Position numbers and translations under genes: made by a program. The notes under the pieces are model-generated. The model saw only the letters and a list, made by a program, of their open reading frames with translations. It was not told the DNA's origin and made no database searches. From Diphasiastrum complanatum (taxonomy: Eukaryota; Streptophyta; Lycopodiopsida; Lycopodiales; Lycopodiaceae), in the NCBI GenBank assembly GCA_029204225.1, contig CM055110.1, forward strand, positions 36,764,035-36,828,034: a DNA stretch of 64,000 nt, given 5' to 3'. This document shows, one piece after another, positions 9,518 through 19,679 of the stretch. How positions within the stretch are numbered: the first letter of the stretch is position 1; each line of letters opens with the position of its first letter.

Positions 9518-11081
9518 GATCTTCCCAACAACCACATGAACACCATAGCAACCCACAGTTAAACCTGCTGCTCAATCGAGAAGTTTCTTGTAAACTTCTA
9601 CATCACCGTCCAATACACTAGCTCCATAATGCAAAAAGACAATATGAAATGAGTCCTTGTCGAAAGAAAGTCAAACCGATATTCCGTCATCTGCTACAAT
9701 GTCCAACCAAAAGCAACCTGCACAGAAAATTGACAGTTTTTCTCCCCTTCTACAGCCTCAAATCTATTTTGTCTTTCCACATGCTGATAAGATTTCCAAT
9801 GTGCCAATACACAATCAATCTAGGATTCGGAAATCCAGATAGAGATTCGGTTCTGAATCTCTTGTTCACAGAGGTCCTCAGGACATAGTACCTCAATAAT
9901 ACCTGCATCTCAAGCTATATCTTACAACAATTGCTATCACTGATGGTCGATTTTAGTGTCACCCACCCTGCCTTGTTTTGACAAGGGCATGTCAGAGTAA
10001 GTCACATTACTCTACAAAACAACTGAAATATTGCAACTATCAGGGTACATTATCAATGTTGATAAATGTAAGTTTTGTTCGACAAGTACACTACAGTTCT
10101 CACTCTCTGTATTGTTTGTATATTTCCTTGTTTTTCTTCATTCCTAGTGTGTGATTGATTTTTGCATGAGAAATAGCGACTACACGAGAGTCTTCTGTAA
10201 AGCATCTCACGAACACATTTTCATTCATCTATCCATCTTCAGATTACCTTGTATAGCAGTTTAGAATTTTTGAGAAATATGAGAAATCCATGTCAAATTA
10301 AGAAAGAGCTGTAAAAAAAAAGAAAGATGAAGCCAACCGTGAATCTGCAAATAAAGTGAGCTCCTCACCCAACAAGTGGTGGTCAAAGCTCGACATTGCA
10401 AGGGTCCAAGGCTGCAACTGTAGAACTATGAGTTCCTTCACCCTACCACCAAGCCTTCATCATGTTTTCTTACCGTTATCAAACCGTCCATCCAAATCTG
10501 TTCCTACCACCAATTTTCGATGAGTCCATCCCCTTGAGACTAATAATCAAAGTTTGTGCAACCTGCAGATCAAAGGTTTTCCTTGAGACTGGAACTTCAA
10601 CTGACAGAAGAACCACGGAAACACCCAGAGGCAAATGGAGGATACAGACCTCCCAAAAGATAGAATCTGCCAAGAAACCAAAGATGAAACCATCAATGGC
10701 AGATACAAGTGACAAAACAAGAGACACATGGAAAGCACTCGAGCATGCAAGTTGTGAAACTGCTAAGAGCTCTCCAATTTTGAGAATGTCAACCAATTGC
10801 AGCAATAAGACATTCTGGTTAAACTGCGGCAATTTGTGAAAAACAGTTTTTGTGATAAAGACTGGCGACAATAAGCACTTGGTTTTATGTAAGCGAACGA
10901 GGATCTACGCTTTTCCAAGTGATGATCGAAGATGCCAATACAAAGCGGAGCGACATCGTCCAATATGAGTTGCAGTGGGTCCTGCCACACATTAGGGGTG
11001 GGATGATGTTGGCTGATTCTGACGAATCCCCCAAGATACTCGGACAGAGCAACTCAAGAGCACCTCTCACCCTAGACCAAG
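9518..11081. other. Internal non-coding part of the gag-only element
   Basis: No pol domains were seen on either strand. Frames of about 125-130 codons overlap on opposite strands at 10462-10871 and show no recognisable family. The region lies between the gag frame and the second terminal repeat, so it is likely non-coding internal sequence. Confidence 0.45.
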
Positions 11082-11322
11082 GAGGTCTCTGAGACGACAA
11101 GACGAACGAAGACTGAGAGCCGAGTATGAGAGCCGAGAAATGCTAGTTAGGAATGGCAAGCAAGAACTGTGTAAGCCTCGGGGTGAATCCCGGAAGATGG
11201 AATGACCATGTAGGAACTAGTATTTCTAAGCAAAATTTAATAAATGCAAGTAGACCCCTCTTAAAGAAAGTAGAGTGAGCCACCTTTTGATGGTGACCTC
11301 TAGTGGAGAGCATTATTCCACT
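11082..11322 (+). repeat. Terminal repeat copy 2 of the gag-only element
   Basis: Second copy of the repeat at 8203-8429. It is followed by CTATTTAAGAGAC, a TATA-box-like sequence, about 60 bp further on, as expected inside an LTR U3 region. The sequence to about 12120 may be the rest of the 3' LTR, but its end could not be fixed. Confidence 0.55.
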
Positions 11323-12304
11323 TGTAATTTGTGAAATGTGGAAATTCCACTAGGATGCCACCTAAGGAGCTCTCTTGCCTATTTAAGAGACTCCCTCTTT
11401 GTGAAGAGGAGCCTTTTGTGGATTGTATCAACTCCATGCTGAAATGAGAAGAGCCTTCACGAGTTTGGTGCATCCATTGAGCTCCTTGATCATGCTTGTT
11501 TCTTGAGTGATGCATTTATGATCTTGCCCTTCCCTCCTTTTGTGTGTGGTTGTGGACTGTAGAGTGGATTAGATTTGCTGCTTTTGTAGAGTGGATTAGC
11601 TTCTTTTCTTGTTTGTGGATTAATGTAGGAACCAGCATTCAAGTAAACTAAATAGGCTGGATCTATGGTGTAGTTCTTGCATATCTCTTTACAATCCAGT
11701 TCTTGATTGTTCTTGAGCAATCTAGGCATCAAGAAATGAGTGTTTCTTGATTCTTAGACTGTTAAAATATTGTTAGGAATCTAGTTACTTGTTTCTTGTT
11801 CCTTGTTTCAATAGTTAATCTTGTTCTTGATCGCTTTCTGATTTAGTAGATAGTGGTAGGATTGCTCCCTGTTTCAGAATATTGATCTTCTTGAGCTATG
11901 ACTGGTTTATGCATGTAGCTGAGTATCGGATCCGTGACTCCCACCGACAGGCTGGGAAATACACGTTGCAATCTGAGTAACGCTTCTGTTTTGTAACTGT
12001 TCTAATAAGAGGAAGAACCATAAGAACCGTAACTACAAAAGAGCGAAGAAGAAGTAAAAGAAACAACAAAACCGTGTTCACAGATTCAGAGAATCTGTGA
12101 ACAGCGATGGAAGTGGGAGTGACCACTGAATGTAATACATCTCGTTAGAGCACTTGGTGGATAAGGTGGACAAGGAGTGGAGCAACATGACAAAACGTGT
12201 GGCCTATGGTGTGATGTGTAGATTGTCTACATGGTCTCACGAGGTGATATCAGGGCGGGAACATTTGTCTCATCCTTTGAACCATCCTCAACATCAAAGT
12301 CTTG
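11323..12304. other. Probable LTR remainder and unassigned DNA
   Basis: Contains a short duplication (GTAGAGTGGATTAG at about 11558 and 11587) and T-rich, LTR-like sequence. No coding domains were seen. Confidence 0.35.
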
Positions 12305-13750
12305 TCATGAGTGACAGCAAGGGAAGTATGATGTAATGGTAGCAAAAAGTTTCTCTCGTCTAAATATTAGTAAAATAGTTTTGATATGACCTATGTGTTC
12401 CTTAAGAGTTTTATTGCAGATGAATATATTATCTAAGAATACTATTACACACTTTTCCAAACATGGATAAAATAAATCCTTCATCATTTGTTGGAATGTG
12501 GCTAGAGCATTTGTAAACCCAAAAGGTAACAATAAGATTTCATAATGATCAAATCAACATTCTTCGGATGAATTCTTATATGATGGTACCCAATTCTGAA
12601 ATTTATTTTAGTGAAGTATTTAGCTCCCCCTAAGCGATCCTCAACGCCATCCATCTTAGGTAGAGGTTAGTTAATCTTAAAAGTTACTTCGATTGATCCC
12701 TTGGTAGTCCACAAACATGCGGATCCTCCATCCTTCTTCACTTCAGAAGAATAGGAGCAGCCCCTGATGACTTACTGGGCTACATGTGTTTCATCTTTAA
12801 ATGATTCTTTATTTGTTTAGTAATTAATCTCTATCTCCTCCTTTTGAATAAACCTATAAGGTTGTCTAGAGATAGGCTGACTACCTAAAATTAACTCTAT
12901 CCTTTGGTCTACTGATCTTGTAGGTGGCAAACCAAGAGGTAATTCTAATGGAAATACATCTTTGGGTTCAGCAATGATTGCGTTCTCTTCAATTTTCTCC
13001 GGACTTAAATTCATAGATTGTAGAACTGTAAAAGCTCGCGACTACTTACATACATTTTAGAGAAGTCCAAAATAAGCATGGCAAGTAAAGAATAAACATC
13101 ATATAGCAATATATCAACAAATCCTATTGTATTAACAGTAGAGACCATTTGAATGGTTGTACATACTTATCACCAAAGAGTGTAACTACTTTATCCCCCT
13201 CTTTGACAGAGAGTATATGCTTCTCATAATCAATGTTCAAAGAGTTTGATTCATTATATGAACACTCGTAAAAGTTAAAAACTAAAATTGCATCCGTACG
13301 AGCTAAGTGTAAAACATGGAAACTAATTGATTCTCTATAAGCTTGAATAACAACTAGGAGATTTGGTACTTTCACATCCCAAGTCTCCAACTGTAGCTTT
13401 GAAGCTAGAAATTCTTAAATCTAAGGTTCTTCAGTTAGCAAGCTGAATTTCTGCATAAGACGAGAATTGTAAAATTACGTGTAGATCCACTACCCAATAA
13501 AATACTAACTTTTTAATCAAAAACAGGCCTTTCAAACACAACAATTAATTTGGCAAAACTAAATGAACGATTACACTCATAAGGTTCTTCGGTTAGCAAG
13601 CTGAATTTCTGCATAAGACAAGAATTGTAAAATCATGTGTAGATCCACTACCCAATAAAATACTAACTTTTTAATCAAAAACAGTGCCTTTCAAACACAA
13701 CAATTAATTTGGCAAAAAAGAAACAAACTAAATGAACGATCACACTCACA
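12305..13750 (-). pseudogene. Ty3/gypsy protease-RT fragment, degenerate
   Basis: Reading down the minus strand: protease-like sequence at 13749-13423 (Gly-Ser-Gly-Ser-Thr-His-Asp-Phe) present twice; the protease C-terminal part 13390-13124; the linker before RT at 13014-12817 (Phe-Pro-Leu-Glu-Leu-Pro ... Pro-Pro-Thr-Arg-Ser-Val-Asp-Gln-Arg-Ile-Glu-Leu); and an RT core 12532-12305 (Leu-Pro-Phe-Gly-Phe-Thr-Asn-Ala-Leu-Ala-Thr-Phe-Gln-Gln ... Phe-Leu-Asp-Asn, replacing YxDD). It is broken by several stops and frameshifts and is truncated at both ends. Confidence 0.75.
13423..13749. repeat. Tandem duplication of about 160 bp within gypsy protease
   Basis: 13423-13580 and 13581-13749 are adjacent near-identical direct copies, each starting AAGGTTCTTC(A/G)GTTAGCAAG. 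Copy 2 has an extra AAGAAAC insertion. The duplicated unit includes the protease active-site region on the minus strand. Confidence 0.9.
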
Positions 13751-14225
13751 ATTTACTAAATCAATGTCCAGTGTTCACACTGAGGAAGAAATATAAGTAC
13801 ATGTCATTGCTTCCCTTCTCAAGGAACATCGTCCGCGATGGTAAAACAAGGGTACTGTGTATGCGAAGCATGCACGGTCTCCCAGGTAGCACTAGTGAAT
13901 TGTCTACCATGCCACGCAACCAAGTGCTCACCCAATGGTGTCTAAGCCATCTCTCTCTCTCTCTCTCTAGTCCAATACTTTCTTAGGTCTGTGCATAACC
14001 TCCCCATGCTTTTGAAACAATAGTTATCATCCTCATGTAAAATCCTCTTTAAGCATAAACAATGAAAAACAGGATGAACTTTACAATCATAAGGTGATGC
14101 TAGTCTATAAGAAGCAATATTAAGCTTTTTAACTATTCTAGAGGTTCCACAATAATGTGGAGACAACCAATAGCACTTGTTTTAAGAGAAGGTGAGTCCT
14201 TAGGAATCAGGAAAAACACCTTGTG
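13733..14225 (-). pseudogene. Ty3/gypsy integrase C-terminus, chromodomain and LTR start, truncated
   Basis: The same family as the gypsy copy at 19680-20240, with clear nucleotide similarity throughout. It encodes the C-terminal integrase segment (Gly-Thr-Ser-Arg-Ile-Val-Lys-Lys-Leu-Asn ... Tyr-Arg-Leu-Ala-Ser-Pro ... Val-His-Pro-Val-Phe-His) followed by a decayed chromodomain. A purine tract runs into TGACATGTAC at about 13807, the likely LTR start (the equivalent in the other copy is TGTCACGTAC). It is cut at 14225, next to plus-strand copia gag sequence. A short (CT)n run lies at 13952-13969. Confidence 0.65.
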
Positions 14226-14257
14226 ACAGGTGAGGAGCCTGTTCCAACATCAGAACT

Positions 14258-14860
14258 TGAGCTCAAGGACTATATCAAGAGAGGGGAAAGGGCACACAGG
14301 ATCACAACATGTCAGTGAGGGATAATGTGATTCCTCTAATCAGGTCAGCCAAAGGGCCTGTAGATGCATGGCACATTCTTTGTGCATTGTATGAGACAAC
14401 AAGTACAACTAGGCTTCTCTACTTGAAGAACAAGTTGTCTACTCTTAGGATAGAGACAGGGGAGACAGTTACTGATCATCTTACTAAGATTCATGATCTT
14501 AGATATCAGCATTCTGTGCTTGGAGAGGCTATTATTAACAAAGACTTGGTGCCAATAGTTTTAAATAGCTTGTTATATGCTTATCAGAACTTTGTGATGA
14601 TGATATCTGTGAGGGAGAAGATCCCTACCTATGAAGAGGTATATGGTCTCTTGTTATAGGAGGAGATGAGGAGAGTTAATCTCTCCAAGAGGGAAGATTT
14701 CCAAGAGCATGCCTTTGCTTCTAAGAAGAAGCAAAATCTGATAGAATTCAGAAATCGGAGTAAACTAATCTTATTAGTACTCACACAAAACATCAATCAC
14801 AAGAAGAAGAAGATGGACTGCAAGAAGCTATGCTTCATAAACTGGAAACTGAGATGACAA
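14258..14860 (+). pseudogene. Ty1/copia gag (UBN2-type) fragment
   Basis: Plus-strand frame with Ser-Val-Arg-Asp-Asn-Val-Ile-Pro-Leu-Ile ... Ala-Trp-His-Ile-Leu ... Leu-Lys-Asn-Lys-Leu-Ser-Thr-Leu-Arg ... Val-Thr-Asp-His-Leu-Thr-Lys-Ile. This is the copia gag pattern in which the 'W..L...Y....-L-KN-LS-L+' block is diagnostic. A stop at about 14657 interrupts it, and the frame goes on to about 14855. It lies opposite in orientation to the copia complex at 15038-19170 and is not part of it. Confidence 0.7.
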
Positions 14861-15037
14861 TGGAGGTGGGTGCCCATCTGCTCTTATAGAGACTGCCCAC
14901 ACTCAAAAGCAAAAGCTATTAAGCCCAATTGGATAAATGACAGCGCATTGTGACTAAGTGCCAATTGCGATTTGCAACCATACAACTGACTTCAAATGTC
15001 ATTTGGATAAGCCTAAACGACATTCATAACTAGTATA

Positions 15038-15480
15038 TGTAGGAATCCAAAATCAAGACTATTCATTAACACAAAGTATTCTCAAAGAGAAGAGAGAGAT
15101 GGTTAGATGACCCTCTTGTAGAAACTTGTGGACAGCCAATATGAACAGTAGATTGCTTAACAAAAGTGTGTCTCATACAAATGAATGGCTACATATAAGT
15201 AGTCCAAGATGGCTATCTACCTTCATGACTGTTGGCTGTCCAATAACTTGACTAATGGCTATCTAGCTACCATAAGTTACATAAAATAATTAAGTACCCC
15301 AAATAACAAGTTAGGTACTTAATTCACATGTATAGGCCCCTAGTGGACTCACGAGTCCCTACAGGTTAGTTTCATACTAACTTGGGCCTAGAATATAAAT
15401 GACCATGGTTACACAGATCTCGACCTTTTGGGTCATAGTAACCTATGGCTTCTACATCATTTACATTTATTATTCTAACA
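15038..15480 (-). repeat. Copia LTR 1
   Basis: 443-bp LTR with TG...CA ends. It serves as 3' LTR for the unit 15481-17495: the adjoining CCCTCCTTATA is the polypurine tract on the minus strand. Confidence 0.9.
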
Positions 15481-15523
15481 CCCTCCTTATATGAAAATGA
15501 CATGTAGAAATGACATATATTCA

Positions 15524-16267
15524 CTAAGTAACCTCCGTGGGACAATATTCAAGCGTGATGTCGCCATTATGAAGCTTCTCCCGAACAAAGTGATAGTGGA
15601 TCTCGATATGCTTTGTTCTTGCATGAAATACTAGATTTCGTGCAATGGCAATAGCACTTTGACTATCCGTAAATAGGAGCGTAGCTGAGGGCTGGCCATG
15701 CTTCATATTGACAAGTTATTGTCTCAGCCATATACACTCCGTAGTGGCTGAGAACATTGCTCTATATTTTGCTTCACTTGAGGATGTATCAACGGTGGGT
15801 TGCTTCTTGCTTAACCAAGAAACTACATAATTTCCAATGAAAAAGCAATGACCACTAGTAGAGCGTCTAGTGTCTTGATCTCCACCCCAATCCGAGTCAC
15901 AAAAACCAGCCAAACATGCATCATCACTAGAAGGATAAAACAGACCAAGTGTTTTACTTCCTTGAAGATATCGAAGGATCCTCTCCAATGCTTTCCAATG
16001 TGATGTCAACGGAGCATGCATGAATTGACTCATGAGGGAAACACTATAAGATATGTCTGGTCTTGAGTTGCATAAGTAAATGAGACTTCCAACCGCTTGA
16101 CAATATAGTGTAGTATCAAATGGTTCACCACCACTTTGATTACTTAACTTCAGGCCCGTCTCCATTGGTGTAGCAACCGGCTTGCAATCTTCCATTTTGA
16201 AATGCTTCAAAATCTGCTTAATGTACCGCTGTTGGGTAATGAAGATTCCAGCCTTTCCTTGCAAAAA
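15524..16267 (-). pseudogene. Copia RT C-terminus and RNase H, left copy
   Basis: Encodes the RT thumb and RNase H of a copia polyprotein: Gln-Gly-Lys-Ala-Gly-Ile-Phe-Ile-Thr-Gln-Gln, Pro-Asp-Ile-Ser-Tyr-Ser-Val, Gly-Phe-Cys-Asp-Ser-Asp-Trp-Gly-Gly, Ser-Trp-Leu-Ser-Lys-Lys-Gln-Pro-Thr-Val, Ser-Ser-Ser-Glu-Ala-Lys-Tyr-Arg, and the final Lys-His-Ile-Glu-Ile-His-Tyr-His. Nearly identical to 17915-18682, but a stop (TAA, about 15713) splits it where the other copy reads on. Upstream it joins directly to gag at about 16268, so protease, integrase and most of RT are deleted. Confidence 0.9.
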
Positions 16268-16865
16268 CTCACACCAAAATTAATCCTTGTTTGCTCTTCT
16301 TGGAGAAGTAAGCCAACAAGCTCTTCAAAGGAGATTTGTTGTCCCCTAAGAGATATGTTTGAAGTAGACACAAATGGAAGATAGGAATGAGGAAGTGAAT
16401 TAAGAGTATTGAGAGTTCTCGACAATTTCGTCAATGCTAAGAAGCTCTTCACGAAGATCCTTGATCTTCATTAAGTGATTTGAAAGCGTATCACCCTCTT
16501 GCATCTTCAATGTTGAGAGTTGATTACGTAGAAAAAGTTTCGTCGTATTCTTCACTTGGAACATCTTGGCAAGTACTTCCCAAGCACTCTTGGAAGTCTT
16601 GCATGATCGAATGTGAGGTAGGATTGATCTCTTCACGGATAGCGCTATGACCGAATGTGCTTGTGCGTCACGTCGATCCTTCGGAAGACACCTCCACATA
16701 TGTTGAAGAAGTAGCTCTTGACGGTGTAGTAGGTGCCAAACTAGGTGGTCTCTCTTCGCCACTTACAACTTCAAACAAACCTTTAGCAATAAGGAGGTTT
16801 TTGATCATGTAGGACCACAAGGAGAAATTAGTTCCATCCAACCTTCAAATTCTTTAGCCATTTCT
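16268..16865 (-). pseudogene. Copia gag (UBN2-type), frameshifted
   Basis: Minus-strand gag starting near 16863 (Met-Ala-Lys-Glu-Phe-Glu) with frameshifts. It holds the Lys-Ser-Ala-Trp-Glu-Val-Leu ... Leu-Arg-Asn-Gln-Leu-Ser-Thr-Leu-Lys-Met ... His-Leu-Met-Lys-Ile block and, after a frame change, Ser-Phe-Glu-Glu-Leu-Val-Gly-Leu-Leu-Leu-Gln-Glu-Glu. It ends abruptly at the deletion junction with RT at about 16268. Confidence 0.8.
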
Positions 16866-17482
16866 GAAAATTCAGCTAATAGTAGATGGGAAAAACAGAT
16901 TCCAGGCCAAAATCTACTAAAAAATCAGCAAGATCAAAGCTGAATTAATGAGCACTATAGATTGCAATACACCACATGCAATAGCTCATTCACAAGAAGA
17001 TATAGGTGGCTGTATTCTGCTGAAATAACAGAATACTAACTAATATGCAGGCTTCCAATGAAGCCAAAACCACAACCAGAACTTTTGTGGTAAAATGGTG
17101 TGCACTCAATGTGCTAATGGAGCAGATGGTAGGACTTTCTTCCAGGCTCAAAAACAGAAAAATTTCAGCCACTATAAATGTGTCAAAAACACATTTGTCT
17201 TCAAGGTAGATGGGCGCCCTCGTCCAAGAAGAAAATCTGAAATTTGAAGCATGTAATCTGATTTCAATCACATGAAAACTAGTTGAGCATGGGCGCCCTA
17301 CTGCTGGCTCCCAAATGAGTGAAGGTTCCAAGCTTTTCCCTGCAATTTCCTGCACAAAAAACAAGGAGCTGAACAGTTCTCTCTCCACAAAAATCAAAAA
17401 AATTTTGATTTTTATGAACCAAAAGAGGAGAAATGTGGCTGCCTATTGGGTGCCCTCCAGCAAGCAATAAATTCTGAAAAAT
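16866..17482 (-). other. Copia 5' leader
   Basis: Untranslated leader between the PBS and gag. It contains only short frames without domains. A GGGCGCCC-type motif recurs (17212-17218, 17289-17295 and 17450-17455). Confidence 0.6.
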
Positions 17483-17495
17483 GGCTCTGATACCA
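17483..17495 (-). promoter_or_regulatory. Primer-binding site (initiator tRNA-Met)
   Basis: Minus strand reads TGGTATCAGAGCC directly after the LTR end ...TCCTACA, complementary to the 3' end of plant initiator tRNA-Met. It fixes the element's orientation. Confidence 0.95.
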
Positions 17496-17871
17496 TGTAG
17501 GAATCCAGAATCAAGACTATTCATTAACACAAAGTATTCTCAAAGAGAAGAGAGAGATGGTTAGATGACCCTCTAACTCGTGGACAGCCAATATAAACAG
17601 TAGATTGCTTAACAAAAGTGTGTCTCATACAAATGAATGGCTACATATAAGTAATCCAAGATGGCTATCTACCTTCATGACTGTTGGCTGTCCAATAACT
17701 TGACTAATGGCTATCTAGCTACCATAAGTTACATAAAATAATTAAGTACCCCAAATAACAAGTTAGGTACTTAATTCACATGTATAGGCCCCTAGTGGAC
17801 TCACGAGATCTCGACCTTTTGGGTCATAGTAACCTATGGCTTCTACATCATTTACATTTATTATTCTAACA
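17496..17871 (-). repeat. Copia LTR 2 (shared middle LTR, 62-bp deletion)
   Basis: Lies between two internal regions: a PBS on its left side and a polypurine tract (minus strand AAGGAGGGT) on its right. It lacks about 62 bp present in LTRs 1 and 3, between ACTCACGAG and GATCTCGACC. Confidence 0.9.
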
Positions 17872-17914
17872 CCCTCCTTAAATGAAAATGACATGTAGAA
17901 ATGACATATATTCA

Positions 17915-18700
17915 CTAAGTAACCTCCGTGGGACAATATTCAAGCGTGATGTCGCCATTATGAAGCTTCTCCCGAACAAAGTGATAGTGGATCTCGATAT
18001 GATTTGTTCTTGCATGAAATACTAGATTTCGTGCAATGGCAATAGCACTTTGACTATCCGTAAATAGGAGCATAGCTGAGGGCTGGCCATGCTTCATATT
18101 GACAAGTAATTGTCTCAGCCATATACACTCCGTAGTGGCTGAAAACGTTGCTCTATATTTTGCTTCACTTGAGGATGTATCAACGGTGGGTTGCTTCTTG
18201 CTTAACCAAGAAACTACATAATTTCCAATGAAAAAGCAATGACCACTAGTAGAGCGTCTAGTGTCTTGATCTCCACCCCAATCCGAGTCACAAAAACCAG
18301 CCAAACATGCATCATCACTAGAAGGATAAAACAGACCAAGTGTTTTACTTCCTTGAAGATATCGAAGGATCCTCTCCAATGCTTTCCAATGTGATGTCAA
18401 CGGAGCATGCATGAATTGACTCATGAGGGAAACACTATAAGATATGTCTGGTCTTGAGTTGCATAAGTAAATGAGACTTCCAACCGCTTGACAATATAGT
18501 GTAGTATCAAATGGTTCACCACCACTTTGATTACTTAACTTCAGGCCCGTCTCCATTGGTGTAGCAACCGGCTTGCAATCTTCCATTTTGAAATGCTTCA
18601 AAATCTGCTTAATGTACCGCTGTTGGGTAATGAAGATTCCAGCCTTTCCTTGCAAAAACTCAAGACCAAGGAAGAAATGCAATTGGCCAAAATCTGATGT
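17915..18700 (-). pseudogene. Copia RT C-terminus and RNase H, right copy (open frame)
   Basis: Open frame of about 255 codons, starting near Ser-Asp-Phe-Gly-Gln-Leu-His-Phe-Phe-Leu-Gly-Leu-Glu and ending in Leu-Glu-Tyr-Cys-Pro-Thr-Glu-Val-Thr. It carries the RNase H residues Asp (in Cys-Asp-Ser-Asp-Trp), Glu (in Ser-Ser-Glu-Ala-Lys-Tyr) and Asp (in Thr-Asp-Ser-Gln-Ser-Ala). The frame is intact, but RT's YVDD box and everything upstream are missing: at 18702 it joins a 25-bp copy of the left host flank. It therefore cannot act alone. Confidence 0.9.
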
Positions 18701-18702
18701 AT

Positions 18703-19170
18703 CTAAACGACACTCATAACTAGTATATGTAGGAATCCAAAATCAAGACTATTCATTAACACAAAGTATTCTCAAAGAGAAGAGAGAGATGGTTAGATGA
18801 CCCTCTTGTAGAAACTTGTGGACAGCCAATATGAACAGTAGATTGCTTAACAAAAGTGTGTCTCATACAAATGAATGGCTACATATAAGTAGTCCAAGAT
18901 GGCTATCTACCTTCATGACTGTTGGCTGTCCAATAACTTGACTAATGGCTATCTAGCTACCATAAGTTACATAAAATAATTAAGTACCCCAAATAACAAG
19001 TTAGGTACTTAATTCACAGGTATAGGCCCCTAGTGGACTCACGAGTCCCTACAAGTTAGTTTCATACTAACTTGGGCCTAGAATATAAATGACCATGGTT
19101 ACACAGATCTCGACCTTTTGGGTCAAAGTAACCTATGGCTTCTACATCATTTACATTTATTATTCTAACA
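18703..19170 (-). repeat. Copia LTR 3 preceded by a copy of the left host flank
   Basis: LTR 18728-19170. The 25 bp before it (18703-18727) match the host sequence left of LTR 1 (15013-15037) with one difference, including GTATA. LTR 3 is thus flanked on both sides by GTATA, like a solo LTR, with RT sequence abutting the flank copy. Confidence 0.9.
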
Positions 19171-19289
19171 GTATAAGTAGTTGATCACTTTCTAGGTTAA
19201 CTGGATCTTCAGTTCTTCTTCTTCGGCTCTTGATCCTTGAGATTAATATAGCGCATTGCTAAAAACACTTATTGCTTATTAGCGGAAGT

Positions 19290-19499
19290 GTCAGACAGAG
19301 TCAATGTTGCATAGACTATGATGAGGAATGCCTCTCTCTAGGCTCACTTATACATAATCCTCAAGCACCCACTTAACCCTGACCCTAACCTGACGTCAGA
19401 CAGAGTCAATGTTGCATAGACTATGATGAGGAATGCCTCTCTCTAGGCTCACTTATACATAATCCTCAAGCACCCACTTAACCCTGACCCTAACCTGAC
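19290..19499. repeat. Exact 105-bp tandem duplication
   Basis: 19290-19394 and 19395-19499 are identical over 105 bp (each starts GTCAGACAGAGTC and ends CTAACCTGAC), with GTC of a third unit following. It lies in the likely LTR of the gypsy copy that ends at 19747. Identity without a mismatch suggests a recent event or assembly duplication. Confidence 0.95.
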
Positions 19500-19679
19500 G
19501 TCGACCAAGTGTCCCAATGAGCATATGACACGTGTCCTACTGACTGGTCAACTCTCCTACTTTTTAGGAGTTAGTCCAGCATCCTCTAAATTACCTAGTA
19601 CCCTATACCAAATACAAATAGGTCAACAAGTTACCAAAACCTACATTTTTTTATAAAACACCATAGGTTGGTGTGAGCC

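Larger units (their letters stand above)
15038..19170 (-). mobile_element. Copia complex with three LTRs, flanked by GTATA target duplication
   Basis: Three LTRs of one family (TGTAGGAATCC...TTATTCTAACA on the plus strand): 15038-15480 (443 bp), 17496-17871 (376 bp, with a 62-bp deletion) and 18728-19170 (443 bp). A minus-strand PBS (TGGTATCAGAGCC, 17495-17483) touches the middle LTR. Polypurine tracts adjoin 15480 and 17871. The whole is flanked by GTATA (15033-15037 and 19171-19175). Each internal part keeps RT/RNase H; only the left one keeps gag. Protease and integrase are missing from both. Confidence 0.9.

Noticed and set aside
10462-10871. Opposed 125- and 130-codon frames
   Set aside because: Mutually exclusive frames in an internal retroelement region; neither shows a known domain.
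17915-18700. Functional copia polyprotein
   Set aside because: The frame is open but starts at the RT thumb; no YVDD, integrase or protease, so it is a truncated remnant despite the lack of stops.
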